The notes under the pieces were generated by a model. It was not told where the DNA came from and made no database searches. It was given only the letters and a program-made list of their open reading frames with translations. 64,000 bases of DNA from Liolophura sinensis (Eukaryota; Mollusca; Polyplacophora; Chitonida; Chitonidae): positions 1 through 64,000 of the forward strand of contig NW_027018147.1 in NCBI RefSeq assembly GCF_032854445.1. Reading direction: 5' to 3'. The position numbers were made by a program, and so were the translations under genes. Positions 12,850 to 23,218 of this stretch are shown one piece after another; position 1 is the first letter of the stretch; the number at the start of each line of letters is the position of its first letter.

Positions 12850-13948
12850 ATGCGCAATTGGGCCAGGCATCGGCAGCTGTTAAAAAATTGCATATTTCCC
12901 TGGTTTCCATGGAGTAAGAGCCGTTGCTGGGCACGTGACTATGACATAAATGATCATTCAATAGTCGCTACAGCCAAAAGTATTGGTCGGAGAGCAACGC
13001 GGTTTGCACCATTCGATTTCTCGTCACAAATTACGCCGGATTAGCCTTTTACTAGCAGCACTGGAACAGTTTTTTCCACTTTTGCATTTTTGCCTGGTCT
13101 TTTTGTTAATGGAAATCGGCTACACTGTACTATGTACCATCGCGACTGGTCATTACTATATTCAACTTTTGACTATAAGTTATGTGCCCTTCGGTACCTC
13201 AGAAGACGTCAAATCTTTGGGCTAAGCCCATTTAACTCATCCAGCATTTGTCTTACTTCTAAGTCCATGACAATGTCAATGTCTTTATCTACGTGTAGAA
13301 AAACCACACCATTCGTACATAAAAAACACAATGTACTAGATACAGTCTGCTGTAAAAAGTACAACTGATCACTGAACCACATCTATAAGGTTCTAATAGA
13401 TGCGGAATTGGGCCAGGCATCGGCAGCTGTTAAAAAATTGCATATTTCCCTGGTTTCCATGGAGTAAGAGCCGTTGCTGGGCACGTGACTATGACATCAA
13501 TGATCATTCAATTGTGGCTACAGCCAAAAGTATTGGTCGGAGAGCAACGCGGTTTGCACCATTCGATTTCTCGTCACAAAATACGTCGGATCAGCCTTTT
13601 ACCAGCAGCACTGGAACAGTTTTTCCACTTTTACATTTTTGCCTGGTCTTTTTGTTAATGGAAATCGGCTACACTGTACTATGTACAATCGCGACTGGTC
13701 ATTACTATATTCAACTTTTGACTATAAGTTATGTGCCCTTCGGTAGCCCAGAAGACGTCAAATCTTTGGGCTAAGCCCATTTAACTCATCCAGCAATTGT
13801 CTTACTTCTAAGTCCAAGACAATCTCAATGTCTTTATCTACGTGTAGAAAAACCACACCATTCGTACATAAAAAACACAAGGTACTAGATACAGTCTGCT
13901 GTAAAAAGTACAACTGATCACTGACCTACATCAATAAGGTTCTAAAAG

Positions 13949-14499
13949 ATGCGGAATTGGCCCAGGCATCGGCAGCTGTTTAAAAAACTTGCAAATTTCC
14001 CTGGTTTCCATGGAGTAAGAGGCGTTGCTGGGCACGTGACTATGACATCAATGATCATTCAATTGTCGCTACAGCCAAAAGTATTGGTCGGAGAGCAACG
14101 CGGTTTGCACCATTCGATTTCTCGTGACAAAATACGTCGGATTAGCCTCTTACCAGCAGCACTGGAACAGTTTTTCCACTTTTGCATTTTTGCCTGGTCT
14201 TTTTGTTAATGGAAATCGGCTACACTGTACTATGTACCATCGCGACTGGTCATTACTATATTCAACTTTTGACTATAAGTTATGTGCCCTTCTGTAGCCC
14301 AGAAGACGTCAAATTTTTGGGCTAAGCCCATTTAACTCATCCAGCATTTGTCTTACTTCTAAGTCCATGACAATCTCAATGTCTTTATCTACGTGTAGAA
14401 AAACCACACCATTTGTACATAAAAAACACAATGTACTAGATACAGTCTGCTGTAAAAAGTACAATTGAACACTGACCCACATCAATAAGGTGCTAAAAG
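13949..14499. repeat. Representative class C monomer
   Basis: Class C is recognised by TTCTAAAAGATGCGG, GGCCCAGG instead of GGGCCAGG, TTTAAAAAACTTGCAAA, and GAGGCGTTGC instead of GAGCCGTTGC. Copies start at 698, 10101, 13949, 19825, 24049, 31742, 35418, 38716 and 43634. The copies at 19825 and 24049 share the private changes ATGGGG and GGCGCAGG, so they descend from one recent duplicate. Several copies have an ACACCAGATTAG middle segment (698, 19825, 24049, 35418, 43634) instead of ATACGTCGGATTAG. Confidence 0.82.
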
Positions 14500-15049
14500 A
14501 TGCGGAATTGGGCCAGGCATCGGCAGCTGTTTTAAAAATGGCAACTTTCCCTGGTTTCCATGGAGTAAGAGCCGTTGCTGGGCACGTGATTTTGTCATCA
14601 ATGATCATTCAATTGTCGCTACAGCCAAAAGTATTGGTCGGAGAGCAACGCGGTTTGCACCATTCGATTTCTCGTGACAAAATACGTCGGATTAGCCTCT
14701 TACCAGCAGCACTGGAACAGTTTTTCCACTTTTGCATTTTTGCCTGGTCTTTTTGTTAATTGAAATCGGCTACACTGTACTATGTACAATCGCGACTGGT
14801 AATTACTATATTCATTTTTTGACTTAAAGTTATGTGCCCTTCGGTAGCCCAGAAGACGTCAAATCTTTGGGCTAAGCCCATTTAACTCACTCAGCAATTG
14901 TCTTACTTCTAAGTCCAAGACAATCTCAATGTCTTTATCTACGTGTAGAAAAACCACACCATTCGTACATAAAAAACACAAAGTACTAGATACAGTCTGC
15001 TGTAAAAAGTACACTTAAACACTGACCCACATAAATAAGGTGCCAAAAG

Positions 15050-15598
15050 ATGCGGAATTGGGCCAGGCATCGGCAGCTGTTTAAAAAATTGCAAATTTCC
15101 CTGGTTTCCATGGAGTAAGAGACGTTGCTGGGCACGTGACTATGACATCAATGATCATTCAATTGTCGCTACAGCCAAAAGTATTGGTCGGAGAGCAACG
15201 CGGTTTGCACCATTCGATTTCTCGTGACAAAATACGTCGGATTAGCCTCTTGCCAGCAGCACTGGAACAGTTTTTCCACTTTTGCATTTTTGCCTGGTCT
15301 TTTTGTTAATTGAAATCGGATACACTGTACTATGCACAATCGCGAGTGGTCGTTACTATATTCAACTTTTGACTATAAGTTATGTGCCCTTCTGTAGCCC
15401 AGAAGACGTCAAATTTTTGGGCTAAGCCCATTTAACTCATCCAGCATTTGTCTTACTTCTAAGTCCATGACAATCTCAATGTCTTTATCTACGTGTAGAA
15501 AAAGCACACCATTTGTACATAAAAAGAGAATGTACTAGATATAGTCTGCTGTAAAAAGTACAATTGAACACTGACCCACATCAATAAGGTGCTAAAAG
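15050..15598. repeat. Representative class D monomer
   Basis: Class D is recognised by ATAAATAAGGTGCCAAAAG at the head and, in most copies, CACTTAAACACTG in the segment before it. Copies or D-headed hybrids start at 1827, 6806, 15050, 18177, 23499, 39790, 40340, 40887, 47991, 48540 and 49090. Copies at 18177 and 23499 have a D head joined to a B-type body (GATTTTGTCATC). That is what unequal exchange or gene conversion between monomer classes would produce. Confidence 0.75.
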
Positions 15599-16952
15599 AT
15601 GCGGAATTGGGCCAGGCATCGGCAGCTGTTTAAAAAATGGCAAATTTCCCTGGTTTCCATGGAGTAAGAGCCGTTGCTAGGCACGTGATTTTGTCATCAA
15701 AGATCATTCAATTGTCGCTACAGCCAAAAGTATTGGTCGGAGAGCAACGCGGTTTGCACCATTCGATTTCTCGTGACAAAATACGTCGGATTAGCCTCTT
15801 ACCAGCAGCACTGGAACAGTTTTTCCACTTTTGCATTTTTGCCTGGTCTTTTTGTTAATTGAAATCGGCTACACTGTACTATGTACAATCGCGACTGGTA
15901 ATTACTATATTCAACTTTTGACTATAAGTTATGTGCCCTTCGGTAGCCCAGAAGACGTCAAATCTTTGGGCTAAGCCCATTTAACTCATCCAGCAATTGT
16001 CTTACTTCTAAGTCCAAGACAATCTCAATGTCTTTATCTACGTGTAGGAAGACCACACTAATCTTACATAAAAAACACAATGTACTAGATACAGTCTGCT
16101 GTAAAAAGTACAACTGATCACTGAACCACATCTATAAGGTTCTAATAGATGCGGAATTGGGCCAGGCATCGGCAGCTGTTAAAAAATTGCATATTTCCCT
16201 GGTTTCCATGGAGTAAGAGCCGTTGCTGGGCACGTGACTATGACATCAATGATCATTCAATTGTCGCTACAGCCAAAATTATTGGTCGGAGAGCAACGCG
16301 GTTTGCACCATTCGATTTCTCGTCACAAATTACGCCGGATTAGCCTTTTACAAGCAGCACTGGAACAGTTTTTCCACTTTTGCATTTTTGCCTGGTCTTT
16401 TTGTTAATGGAAATCGGCTACACTGTACTATGTACCATCGCGACTGGTCATTACTATATTCAACTTTTGACTATAAGTTATGTGCCCTTCGGTACCTCAG
16501 AAGACGTCAAATCTTTGGGCTAAGCCCATTTAACTCATCCAGCATTTGTCTTACTTCTAAGTCCATGACAATGTCAATGTCTTTATCTACGTGTAGAAAA
16601 ACCACACCATTCGTACATAAAAAACACAATGTACTAGATACAGTCTGCTGTAAAAAGTACAACTGATCACTGAACCACATCTATAAGGTTCTAATAGATG
16701 CGGAATTGGGCCAGGCATAGGCAGCTGTTAAAAAATTGCATATTTCCCTGGTTTCCATGGAGTAAGAGCCGTTGCTGGGCACGTGACTATGACATCAATG
16801 ATCATTCAATTGTGGCTACAGCCAAAAGTATTGGTCGGAGAGCAACGCGGTTTGCACCATTCGATTTCTCGTGACAAAATACGTCGGATTAGCCTCTTAA
16901 CAGCAGCACTGGAACAGTTTTTCCACTTTTGCATTTTTGCCTGGTCTTTTTG

Positions 16953-16966
16953 TTAATGGAAATCGG
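16953..16966. repeat. Target-site duplication, left, SINE 1
   Basis: TTAATGGAAATCGG is repeated exactly at 17333-17346. The sequence is normal satellite, present once in uninterrupted class A monomers. Confidence 0.92.
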
Positions 16967-16982
16967 AGTGAGTGAGTGAGTG

Positions 16983-17030
16983 CTTGGGGTTTAACGTCGT
17001 ACTCAACAATTTTTCAGTCATATGACGACG
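16983..17030 (-). other. SINE 1 3' conserved segment with inverted repeat
   Basis: This 48-bp segment contains CGTCGT (16995-17000) and ACGACG (17025-17030) arms that can pair around a loop including CATATG. It lies next to the tail, where LINE reverse transcriptases recognise SINE RNA. I recall similar text (GAGTACGACGTTAAACCC on the SINE strand) from mollusc repeats; a repeat-library search would confirm or refute this. Confidence 0.6.
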
Positions 17031-17219
17031 AAGGAATCATTAGGGTGCATGCACGTGTAATGTGCCTCCTTGTTGCAGGACGGATTTCCACCGCTCTTTT
17101 ATTTAGTGCTGCATCACTGAGACGACTAACCGAAGGCAAGTAAGCCGCCCCGCCCGAGCCATTATACTGATATGGGTCAACCAGTCGTTGCACTATCCCC
17201 TTCATGCTGAACGCCAAGC

Positions 17220-17239
17220 GAGGAAGTTACAACTTCCTC
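17220..17239 (-). other. SINE 1 central hairpin
   Basis: GAGGAAGTT and AACTTCCTC form a perfect 9-bp inverted repeat with an AC spacer, just downstream of the tRNA-like head. The two-base spacer means the RNA stem would open by one or more pairs. All three SINE copies have it unchanged. Confidence 0.7.
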
Positions 17240-17268
17240 TTTTAAAGTCTTAGGTGTGACTCGACCAA

Positions 17269-17321
17269 GGATTGATCCTGGATCTACCGGTCCCGAAGCG
17301 GACGCTCTACCAACTGTGCTA
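17269..17321 (-). promoter_or_regulatory. Pol III internal promoter of SINE 1 (box A and box B)
   Basis: On the minus strand, TAGCACAGTTGG (17321-17310) fits the box A consensus TRGYNNAGYNGG. GGATCAATCC (17278-17269) sits at the box B position, 41 bp downstream, but is degenerate against GGTTCGANTCC. Between them GTCC and GGAC can form an anticodon-like stem. Transcription would run leftward through the SINE. There is no TTTT on the minus strand inside the SINE; the first is in the satellite at 16879-16876. Confidence 0.7.
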
Positions 17322-17332
17322 TCCGGGCCGGT

Positions 17333-17346
17333 TTAATGGAAATCGG
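17333..17346. repeat. Target-site duplication, right, SINE 1
   Basis: Exact copy of TTAATGGAAATCGG at 16953-16966. The satellite continues without loss after it. Confidence 0.92.
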
Positions 17347-20300
17347 CTACACTGTACTATGTACCATCGCGACTGGTCATTACTATATTCAACTTTTGAC
17401 TATAAGTTATGTGCCCTTCGGTAGCCCAGAAGACGTCAAATTTTTGGGCTAAGCCCATTTAACTCATCCAGCATTTGTCTTACTTCTAAGTCCATGACAA
17501 TCTCAATGTCTTTATCTACGTGTAGAAAAACCACACCATTTGTACATAAAAAACACAATGTACTAGATACAGTCTGCTGTAAAAAGTACAATTGAACACT
17601 GACCCACATCAATAAGGTGCTAAAAGATGCGGAATTGGGCCAGGCATCGGCAGCTGTTTAAAAACTTGCAACTTTCCCTGGTTTCCATGGAGTAAGAGCC
17701 GTTGCTAGGCACGTGATTTTGTCATCAATGATCATTCAATTGTCGCTACAGCCAAAAGTATTGGTCGGAGAGCAACGCGGTTTGCACCATTCGATTTCTC
17801 GTGACAAAATACGTCGGATTAGCCTCTTACCAGCAGCACTGGAACAGTTTTTCCACTTTTGCATTTTTGCCTGGTCTTTTTGTTAATTGAAATCGGCTAC
17901 ACTGTACTATGTACAATCGCGACTGGTAATTACTATATTCATTTTTTGACTTAAAGTTATGTGCCCTTCGGTAGCCCAGAAGACGTCAAATCTTTGGGCT
18001 AAGCCCATTTAACTCACTCAGCAATTGTCTTACTTCTAAGTCCAAGACAATCTCAATGTCTTTATCTACGTGTAGAAAAACCACACCATTCGTACATAAA
18101 AAACACAAAGTACTAGATACAGTCTGCTGTAAAAAGTACACTTAAACACTGACCCACATAAATAAGGTGCCAAAAGATGCGGAATTGGGCCAGGCATCGG
18201 CAGCTGTTTAAAAAATGGCAAATTTCCCTGGTTTCCATGGAGTAAGAGCCGTTGCTAGCCACGTGATTTTGTCATCAATGATCATTCAATTGTCGCTACA
18301 GCCAAAAGTATTGGTCGGAGAGCAACGCGGTTTGCACCATTCGATTTCTCGTGACAAAATACGTCGGATTAGCCTCTTACCAGCAGCACTGGAACAGTTT
18401 TTCCACTTTTGCATTTTTGCCTGGTCTTTTTGTTAATTGAAATCGGCTACACTGTACTATGTACAATCGCGACTGGTAATTACTATATTCAACTTTTGAC
18501 TATAAGTTATGTGCCCTTCGGTAGCCCAGAAGACGTCAAATCTTTGGGCTAAGCCCATTTAACTCATCCAGCAATTGTCTTACTTCTAAGTCCAAGACAA
18601 TCTCAATGTCTTTATCTACGTGTAGGAAGACCACACTAATCTTACATAAAAAACACAATGTACTAGATACAGTCTGCTGTAAAAAGTACAACTGATCACT
18701 GAACCACATCTATAAGGTTCTAATAGATGCGGAATTGGGCCAGGCATCGGCAGCTGTTAAAAAATTGCATATTTCCCTGGTTTCCATGGAGTAAGAGCCG
18801 TTGCTGGGCACGTGACTATGACATCAATGATCATTCAATTGTCGCTACAGCCAAAAGTATTGGTCGGAGAGCAACGCGGTTTGCACCATTCGATTTCTCG
18901 TCACAAATTACGCCGGATTAGCCTTTTACAAGCAGCACTGGAACAGTTTTTCCACTTTTGCATTTTTGCCTGGTCTTTTTGTTAATGGAAATCGGCTACA
19001 CTGTACTATGTACAATCGCGACTGGTCATTACTATATTCAACTTTTGACTATAAGTTATGTGCCCTTCGGTACCTCAGAAGACGTCAAATCTTTGGGCTA
19101 AGCCCTTTTAACTCATCCAGCATTTGTCTTACTTCTAAGTCCATGACAATCTCAATGTCTTTATCTACGTGTAGAAAAACCACACCATTCGTACATAAAA
19201 AACACAATGTACTAGATACAGTCTGCTGTAAAAAGTACAACTGATCACTGAACCACATCTATAAGGTTCTAATAGATGCGGAATTGGGCCAGGCATCGGC
19301 AGCTGTTAAAAAATTGCATATTTCCCTGGTTTCCATGGAGTAAGAGCCGTTGCTGGGCACTTGACTATGACATCAATGATCATTCAATTGTCGCTACTGC
19401 CAAAAGTATTGGTCGGAGAGCAACGCGGTTTGCACCATTCGATTTCTCGTCACAAAATACGTCGGATCAGCCTTTTACCAGCAGCACTGGAACAGTTTTT
19501 CCACTTTTACATTTTTGCCTGGTCTTTTTGTTAATGGAAATCGGCTACACTGTACTATGTACAATCGCGACTGGTCATTACTATATTCAACTTTTGACTA
19601 TAAGTTATGTGCCCTTCGGTAGCCCAGAAGACGTCAAATCTTTGGGCTACGCCCATTTAACTCATCCAGCAATTGTCTTACTTCTAAGTCCAAGACAATC
19701 TCAATGTCTTTATCTACGTGTAGAAAAACCACACCATTTGTACATAAAAAACACAAGGTACTAGATACAGTCTGCTGTAAAAAGTACAACTGATCACTGA
19801 CCTACATCAATAAGGTTCTAAAAGATGGGGAATTGGCGCAGGCATCGGCAGCTGTTTAAAAAACTTGCAAATTTCCCTGGTTTCCATGGAGTAAGAGGCG
19901 TTGCTGGGCACGTGACTATGACATCAATGATCATTCAATTGTCGCTACAGCCAAAAGTATTGGTCGGAGAGCAACGCGGTTTGCACCATTCGATTTCTCG
20001 TCACAAATTACACCAGATTAGCCTTTTACCAGCAGCACTGGAACAGTTTTTCCACTTTTGCATTTTTGCCTGGTCTTTTTGTTAATGGAAATCGGCTACA
20101 CTGTACTATGTACCATCGCGACTGGTCATTACTATATTCAACTTTTGACTACAAGTTATGTGCCCTCCGGTACCTCAGAAGACGTCAAATCTTTGGGCTA
20201 AGCCCATTTAACTCACCCAGCAATTGTCTTACTTCTAAGTCCAAGACAATCTCAATGTCTTTATCTACGTGTAGAAAAAGCACACCATTCGTACATAAAA

Positions 20301-22573
20301 AAACACAATGTACTAGATACAGTCTGCTGTAAAAAGTACAACTGATCACTGAACCACATCTATAAGGTTCTAATAGATGCGGAATTGGGCCAGGCATCGG
20401 CAGCTGTTAAAAAATTGCATATTTCCCTGGTTTCCATGGAGTAAGAGCCGTTGCTGGGCACTTGACTATGACATCAATGATCATTCAATTGTGGCTACAG
20501 CCAAAAGTATTGGTCGGAGAGCAACGCGGTTTGCACCATTCGATTTCTCGTGACAAAATACGTCGGATTAGCCTTTTACCAGCAGCACTGGAACAGTTTT
20601 TCCACTTTTGCATTTTTGCCTGGTCTTTTTGTTAATTGAAATCGGATACACTGTACTATGCACAATCGCGACTGGTCGTTACTATATTCAACTTTTGACT
20701 ATAAGTTATGTGCCCTTCTGTAGCCCAGAAGACGTCAAATTTTTGGGCTAAGCCCATTTAACTCATCCAGCATTTGTCTTACTTCTAAGTCCATGACAAT
20801 CTCAATGTCTTTATCTACGTGTAGAAAAAGCACACCATTTGTACATAAAAAGACAATGTACTAGATACAGTCTGCTGTAAAAAGTACAATTGAACACTGA
20901 CCCACATCAATAAGGTGCTAAAAGATGCGGAATTGGGCCAGGCATCGGCAGCTGTTTAAAAAATGGCAAATTTCCCTGGTTTCCATGGAGTAAGAGCCGT
21001 TGCTAGGCACGTGATTTTGTCATCAATGATCATTCAATTGTCGCTACAGCCAAAAGTATTGGTCGGAGAGCAACGCGGTTTGCACCATTCGATTTCTCGT
21101 GACAAAATACGTCGGATTAGCCTCTTACCAGCAGCACTGGAACAGTTTTTCCACTTTTGCATTTTTGCCTGGTCTTTTTGTTAATTGAAATCGGCTACAC
21201 TGTACTATGTACAATCGCGACTGGTAATTACTATATTCAACTTTTGACTATAAGTTATGTGCCCTTCTGTAGCCCAGAAGACGTCAAATCTTTGGGCTAA
21301 GCCCATTTAACTCATCCAGCAATTGTCTTACTTCTAAGTCCAAGACAATCTCAATGTCTTTATCTACGTGTAGGAAGACCACACCATTCGTACATAAAAA
21401 ACACAATGTACTAGATACAGTCTGCTATAAAAAGTCCAACTGATCATTGAACCACATCTATAAGGTTCTAATAGATGCGGAATTGGGCCAGGCATCGGCA
21501 GCTGTTAAAAAATTGCATATTTCCCTGGTTTCCATGGAGTAAGAGGCGTTGCTGGGCACGTGACTATGACATCAATGATCATTCAATTGTCGCTACAGCC
21601 AAAAGTATTGGTCGGAGAGCAACGCGGTTTACACCATTCGATTTCTCGTCACAAATTACGCCGGATTAGCCTTTTACAAGCAGCACTGGAACAGTTTTTC
21701 CACTTTTGCATTTTTGCCTGGTCTTTTTGTTAATGGAAATCGGCTACACTGTACTATGTACCATCGCGACTGGTCATTACTATATTCAACTTTTGACTAT
21801 AAGTTATGTGCCCATCGGTACCTCAGAAGACGTCAAATCTTTGGGCTAAGCCCATTTAACTCATCCAGCATTTGTCTTACTTCTAAGTCCATGACAATGT
21901 CAATGTCTTTATCTACGTGTAGAAAAACCACACCATTCGTACATAAAAAACACAATGTACTAGATACAGTCTGCTGTAAAAAGTACAACTGATCACTGAA
22001 CCACATCTATAAGGTTCTAATAGATGCGGAATTGGGCCAGGCATCGGCAGCTGTTAAAAAATTGCATATTTCCCTGGTTTCCATGGAGTAAGAGCCGTTG
22101 CTGGGCACGTGACTATGACATCAATGATCATTCAATTGTGGCTACAGCCAAAAGTATTGGTCGGAGAGCAACGCGGTTTGCACCATTCGATTTCTCGTCA
22201 CAAAATACGTCGGATCAGCCTTTTACCAGCAGCACTGGAACAGTTTTTCCACTTTTGGATTTTTGCCTGGTCTTTTTGTTAATGGAAATCGGCTACACTG
22301 TACTATGTACCATCGCGACTGGTCATTACTATATTCAACTTTTGACTACAAGTTATGTGCCCTCCGGTACCTCAGAAGACGTCAAATCTTTGGGCTAAGC
22401 CCATTTAACTCACCCAGCAATTGTCTTACTTCTAAGTCCAAGACAATCTCAATGTCTTTATCTACGTGTAGAAAAAGCACACCATTCGTACATAAAAAAA
22501 CACAATGTACTAGATACAGTCTGCTGTAAAAAGTACAACTGATCACTGAACCACATCTATAAGGTTCTAATAG
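17347..22573. repeat. Satellite block 2 between SINE copies 1 and 2
   Basis: Monomer starts: 17627 B, 18177 D/B hybrid, 18727 A, 19276 A, 19825 C, 20377 A, 20925 B, 21475 A, 22024 A. The next, 22574, carries SINE 2. From SINE 1 to SINE 2 is ten monomers. The 19276 monomer has lost two in-frame stops (GGATCAGCC and GGGCTACGCC), giving the longest open frame of the window (19276-19764, 162 codons). I do not regard it as a gene. No other element is present. Confidence 0.9.
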
Positions 22574-22828
22574 ATGCGGAATTGGGCCAGGCATCGGCAG
22601 CTGTTAAAAAATTGCATATTTCCCTGGTTTCCATGGAGTAAGAGCCGTTGCTGGGCACGTGACTATGACATCAATGATCATTCAATTGTCGCTACAGCCA
22701 AAAGTATTGGTCGGAGAGCAAGGCGGTTTGCACCATTCGATTTCTCGTGACAAAATACGTCGGATCAGCCTTTTACCAGCAGCACTGGAACAGTTTTTCC
22801 ACTTTTGCATTTTTGCCTGGTCTTTTTG

Positions 22829-22842
22829 TTAATGGAAATCGG
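22829..22842. repeat. Target-site duplication, left, SINE 2
   Basis: TTAATGGAAATCGG, identical to the right copy at 23205-23218 and to both duplications of SINE 1. Confidence 0.92.
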
Positions 22843-23204
22843 AGTGAGTGAGTGCTTGGGGTTTAACGTCGTACTCAACAATTTTTCAGTCATATGACGA
22901 CGAAGGAATCATTAGGGTGCATGCACGTGTAATGTGCCTCCTTGTTGCAGGACGGATTTCCACCGCTCTTTTATTTAGTGCTGCATCACTGAGACGACTA
23001 ACCGAAGGCAAGTAAGCCGCCCCGCCCGAGCCATTATACTGATATGGGTCAACCAGTCGTTGCACTATCCCCTTCATGCTGAACGCCAAGCGAGGAAGTT
23101 ACAACTTCCTCTTTTAAAGTCTTAGGTGTGACTCGACCAAGGATTGATCCTGGATCTACCGGTCCCGAAGCGGACGCTCTACCAACTGTGCTATCCGGGC
23201 CGGT
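22843..23204 (-). mobile_element. tRNA-derived SINE, copy 2
   Basis: By eye, base-for-base the same as copy 1 except that the tail has three instead of four CACT units (362 bp). Target-site duplications TTAATGGAAATCGG are at 22829-22842 and 23205-23218. The 3' conserved segment is at 22855-22902 and the hairpin at 23092-23111. Same site and same duplication mean it was copied with its satellite unit, not inserted anew. Confidence 0.88.
23141..23193 (-). promoter_or_regulatory. Pol III internal promoter of SINE 2
   Basis: Box A TAGCACAGTTGG at 23193-23182 and degenerate box B GGATCAATCC at 23150-23141, with the same spacing as in SINE 1. Confidence 0.7.
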
Positions 23205-23218
23205 TTAATGGAAATCGG
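23205..23218. repeat. Target-site duplication, right, SINE 2
   Basis: TTAATGGAAATCGG, after which the normal satellite CTACACTG resumes. Confidence 0.92.

Larger units (their letters stand above)
1..16697. repeat. Satellite block 1: mixed A/B/C/D monomers
   Basis: Monomer starts (ATGCGG): 149 A, 698 C, 1249 A, 1827 D, 2377 A, 2925 B, 3475 A, 4024 A, 4574 A, 5129 B, 5679 A, 6226 A, 6806 D, 7356 A, 7905 A, 8453 B, 9003 A, 9552 A, 10101 C, 10652 A, 11202 A, 11752 A, 12300 B, 12850 A, 13400 A, 13949 C, 14500 B, 15050 D, 15599 B, 16149 A. Bases 1-148 are the 3' part of a further monomer. The recurring motif is a B monomer every few A monomers with an occasional C or D, a loose higher-order pattern without a fixed period. 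The 4574 monomer carries a 7-bp ACTATAC insertion near 4846. There is no gene in this stretch. Confidence 0.9.
16967..17332 (-). mobile_element. tRNA-derived SINE, copy 1
   Basis: Non-autonomous retroposon read on the minus strand, 366 bp. From its 5' end (17332) it shows a tRNA-like head with Pol III box A, a degenerate box B, a 9-bp perfect hairpin (17220-17239), a unique body, a 3' conserved segment (16983-17030) and a tail of four CACT units (16967-16982). It encodes no protein; a 67-residue open frame at 17014-17217 is incidental. Mobilisation would need a LINE reverse transcriptase in trans, and none is present here. It is flanked by perfect 14-bp duplications. The 3' segment resembles one I associate with mollusc SINEs, though the family name is not verified. 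Confidence 0.88.
16698..17626. repeat. SINE-interrupted monomer 1 (929 bp)
   Basis: This is a class A monomer split by a 366-bp SINE plus a 14-bp target-site duplication. Removing 380 bp restores a 549-bp monomer exactly. The upstream part ends at GGAAATCGG (16966) and the satellite resumes with TTAATGGAAATCGG at 17333. Confidence 0.93.

Noticed and set aside
17014-17217. 67-codon minus-strand frame identical in the three SINEs
   Set aside because: It lies within the non-coding SINE body and is identical only because the three copies are recent duplicates.
17257-17332. Functional tRNA gene
   Set aside because: Box A is good but box B is degenerate, the T-arm and acceptor stem do not close convincingly, and the sequence continues into a SINE body with target-site duplications. 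It is a tRNA-derived head, not a tRNA gene.
19276-19764. 162-codon open reading frame, the longest in the window
   Set aside because: It exists because two stops present in sister monomers are changed here (TAG to CAG, and TAA to TAC). Other frames of the same monomer are also open for long stretches, sister copies are interrupted at different places, and the translation shows no domain I recognise. It is not a credible gene.
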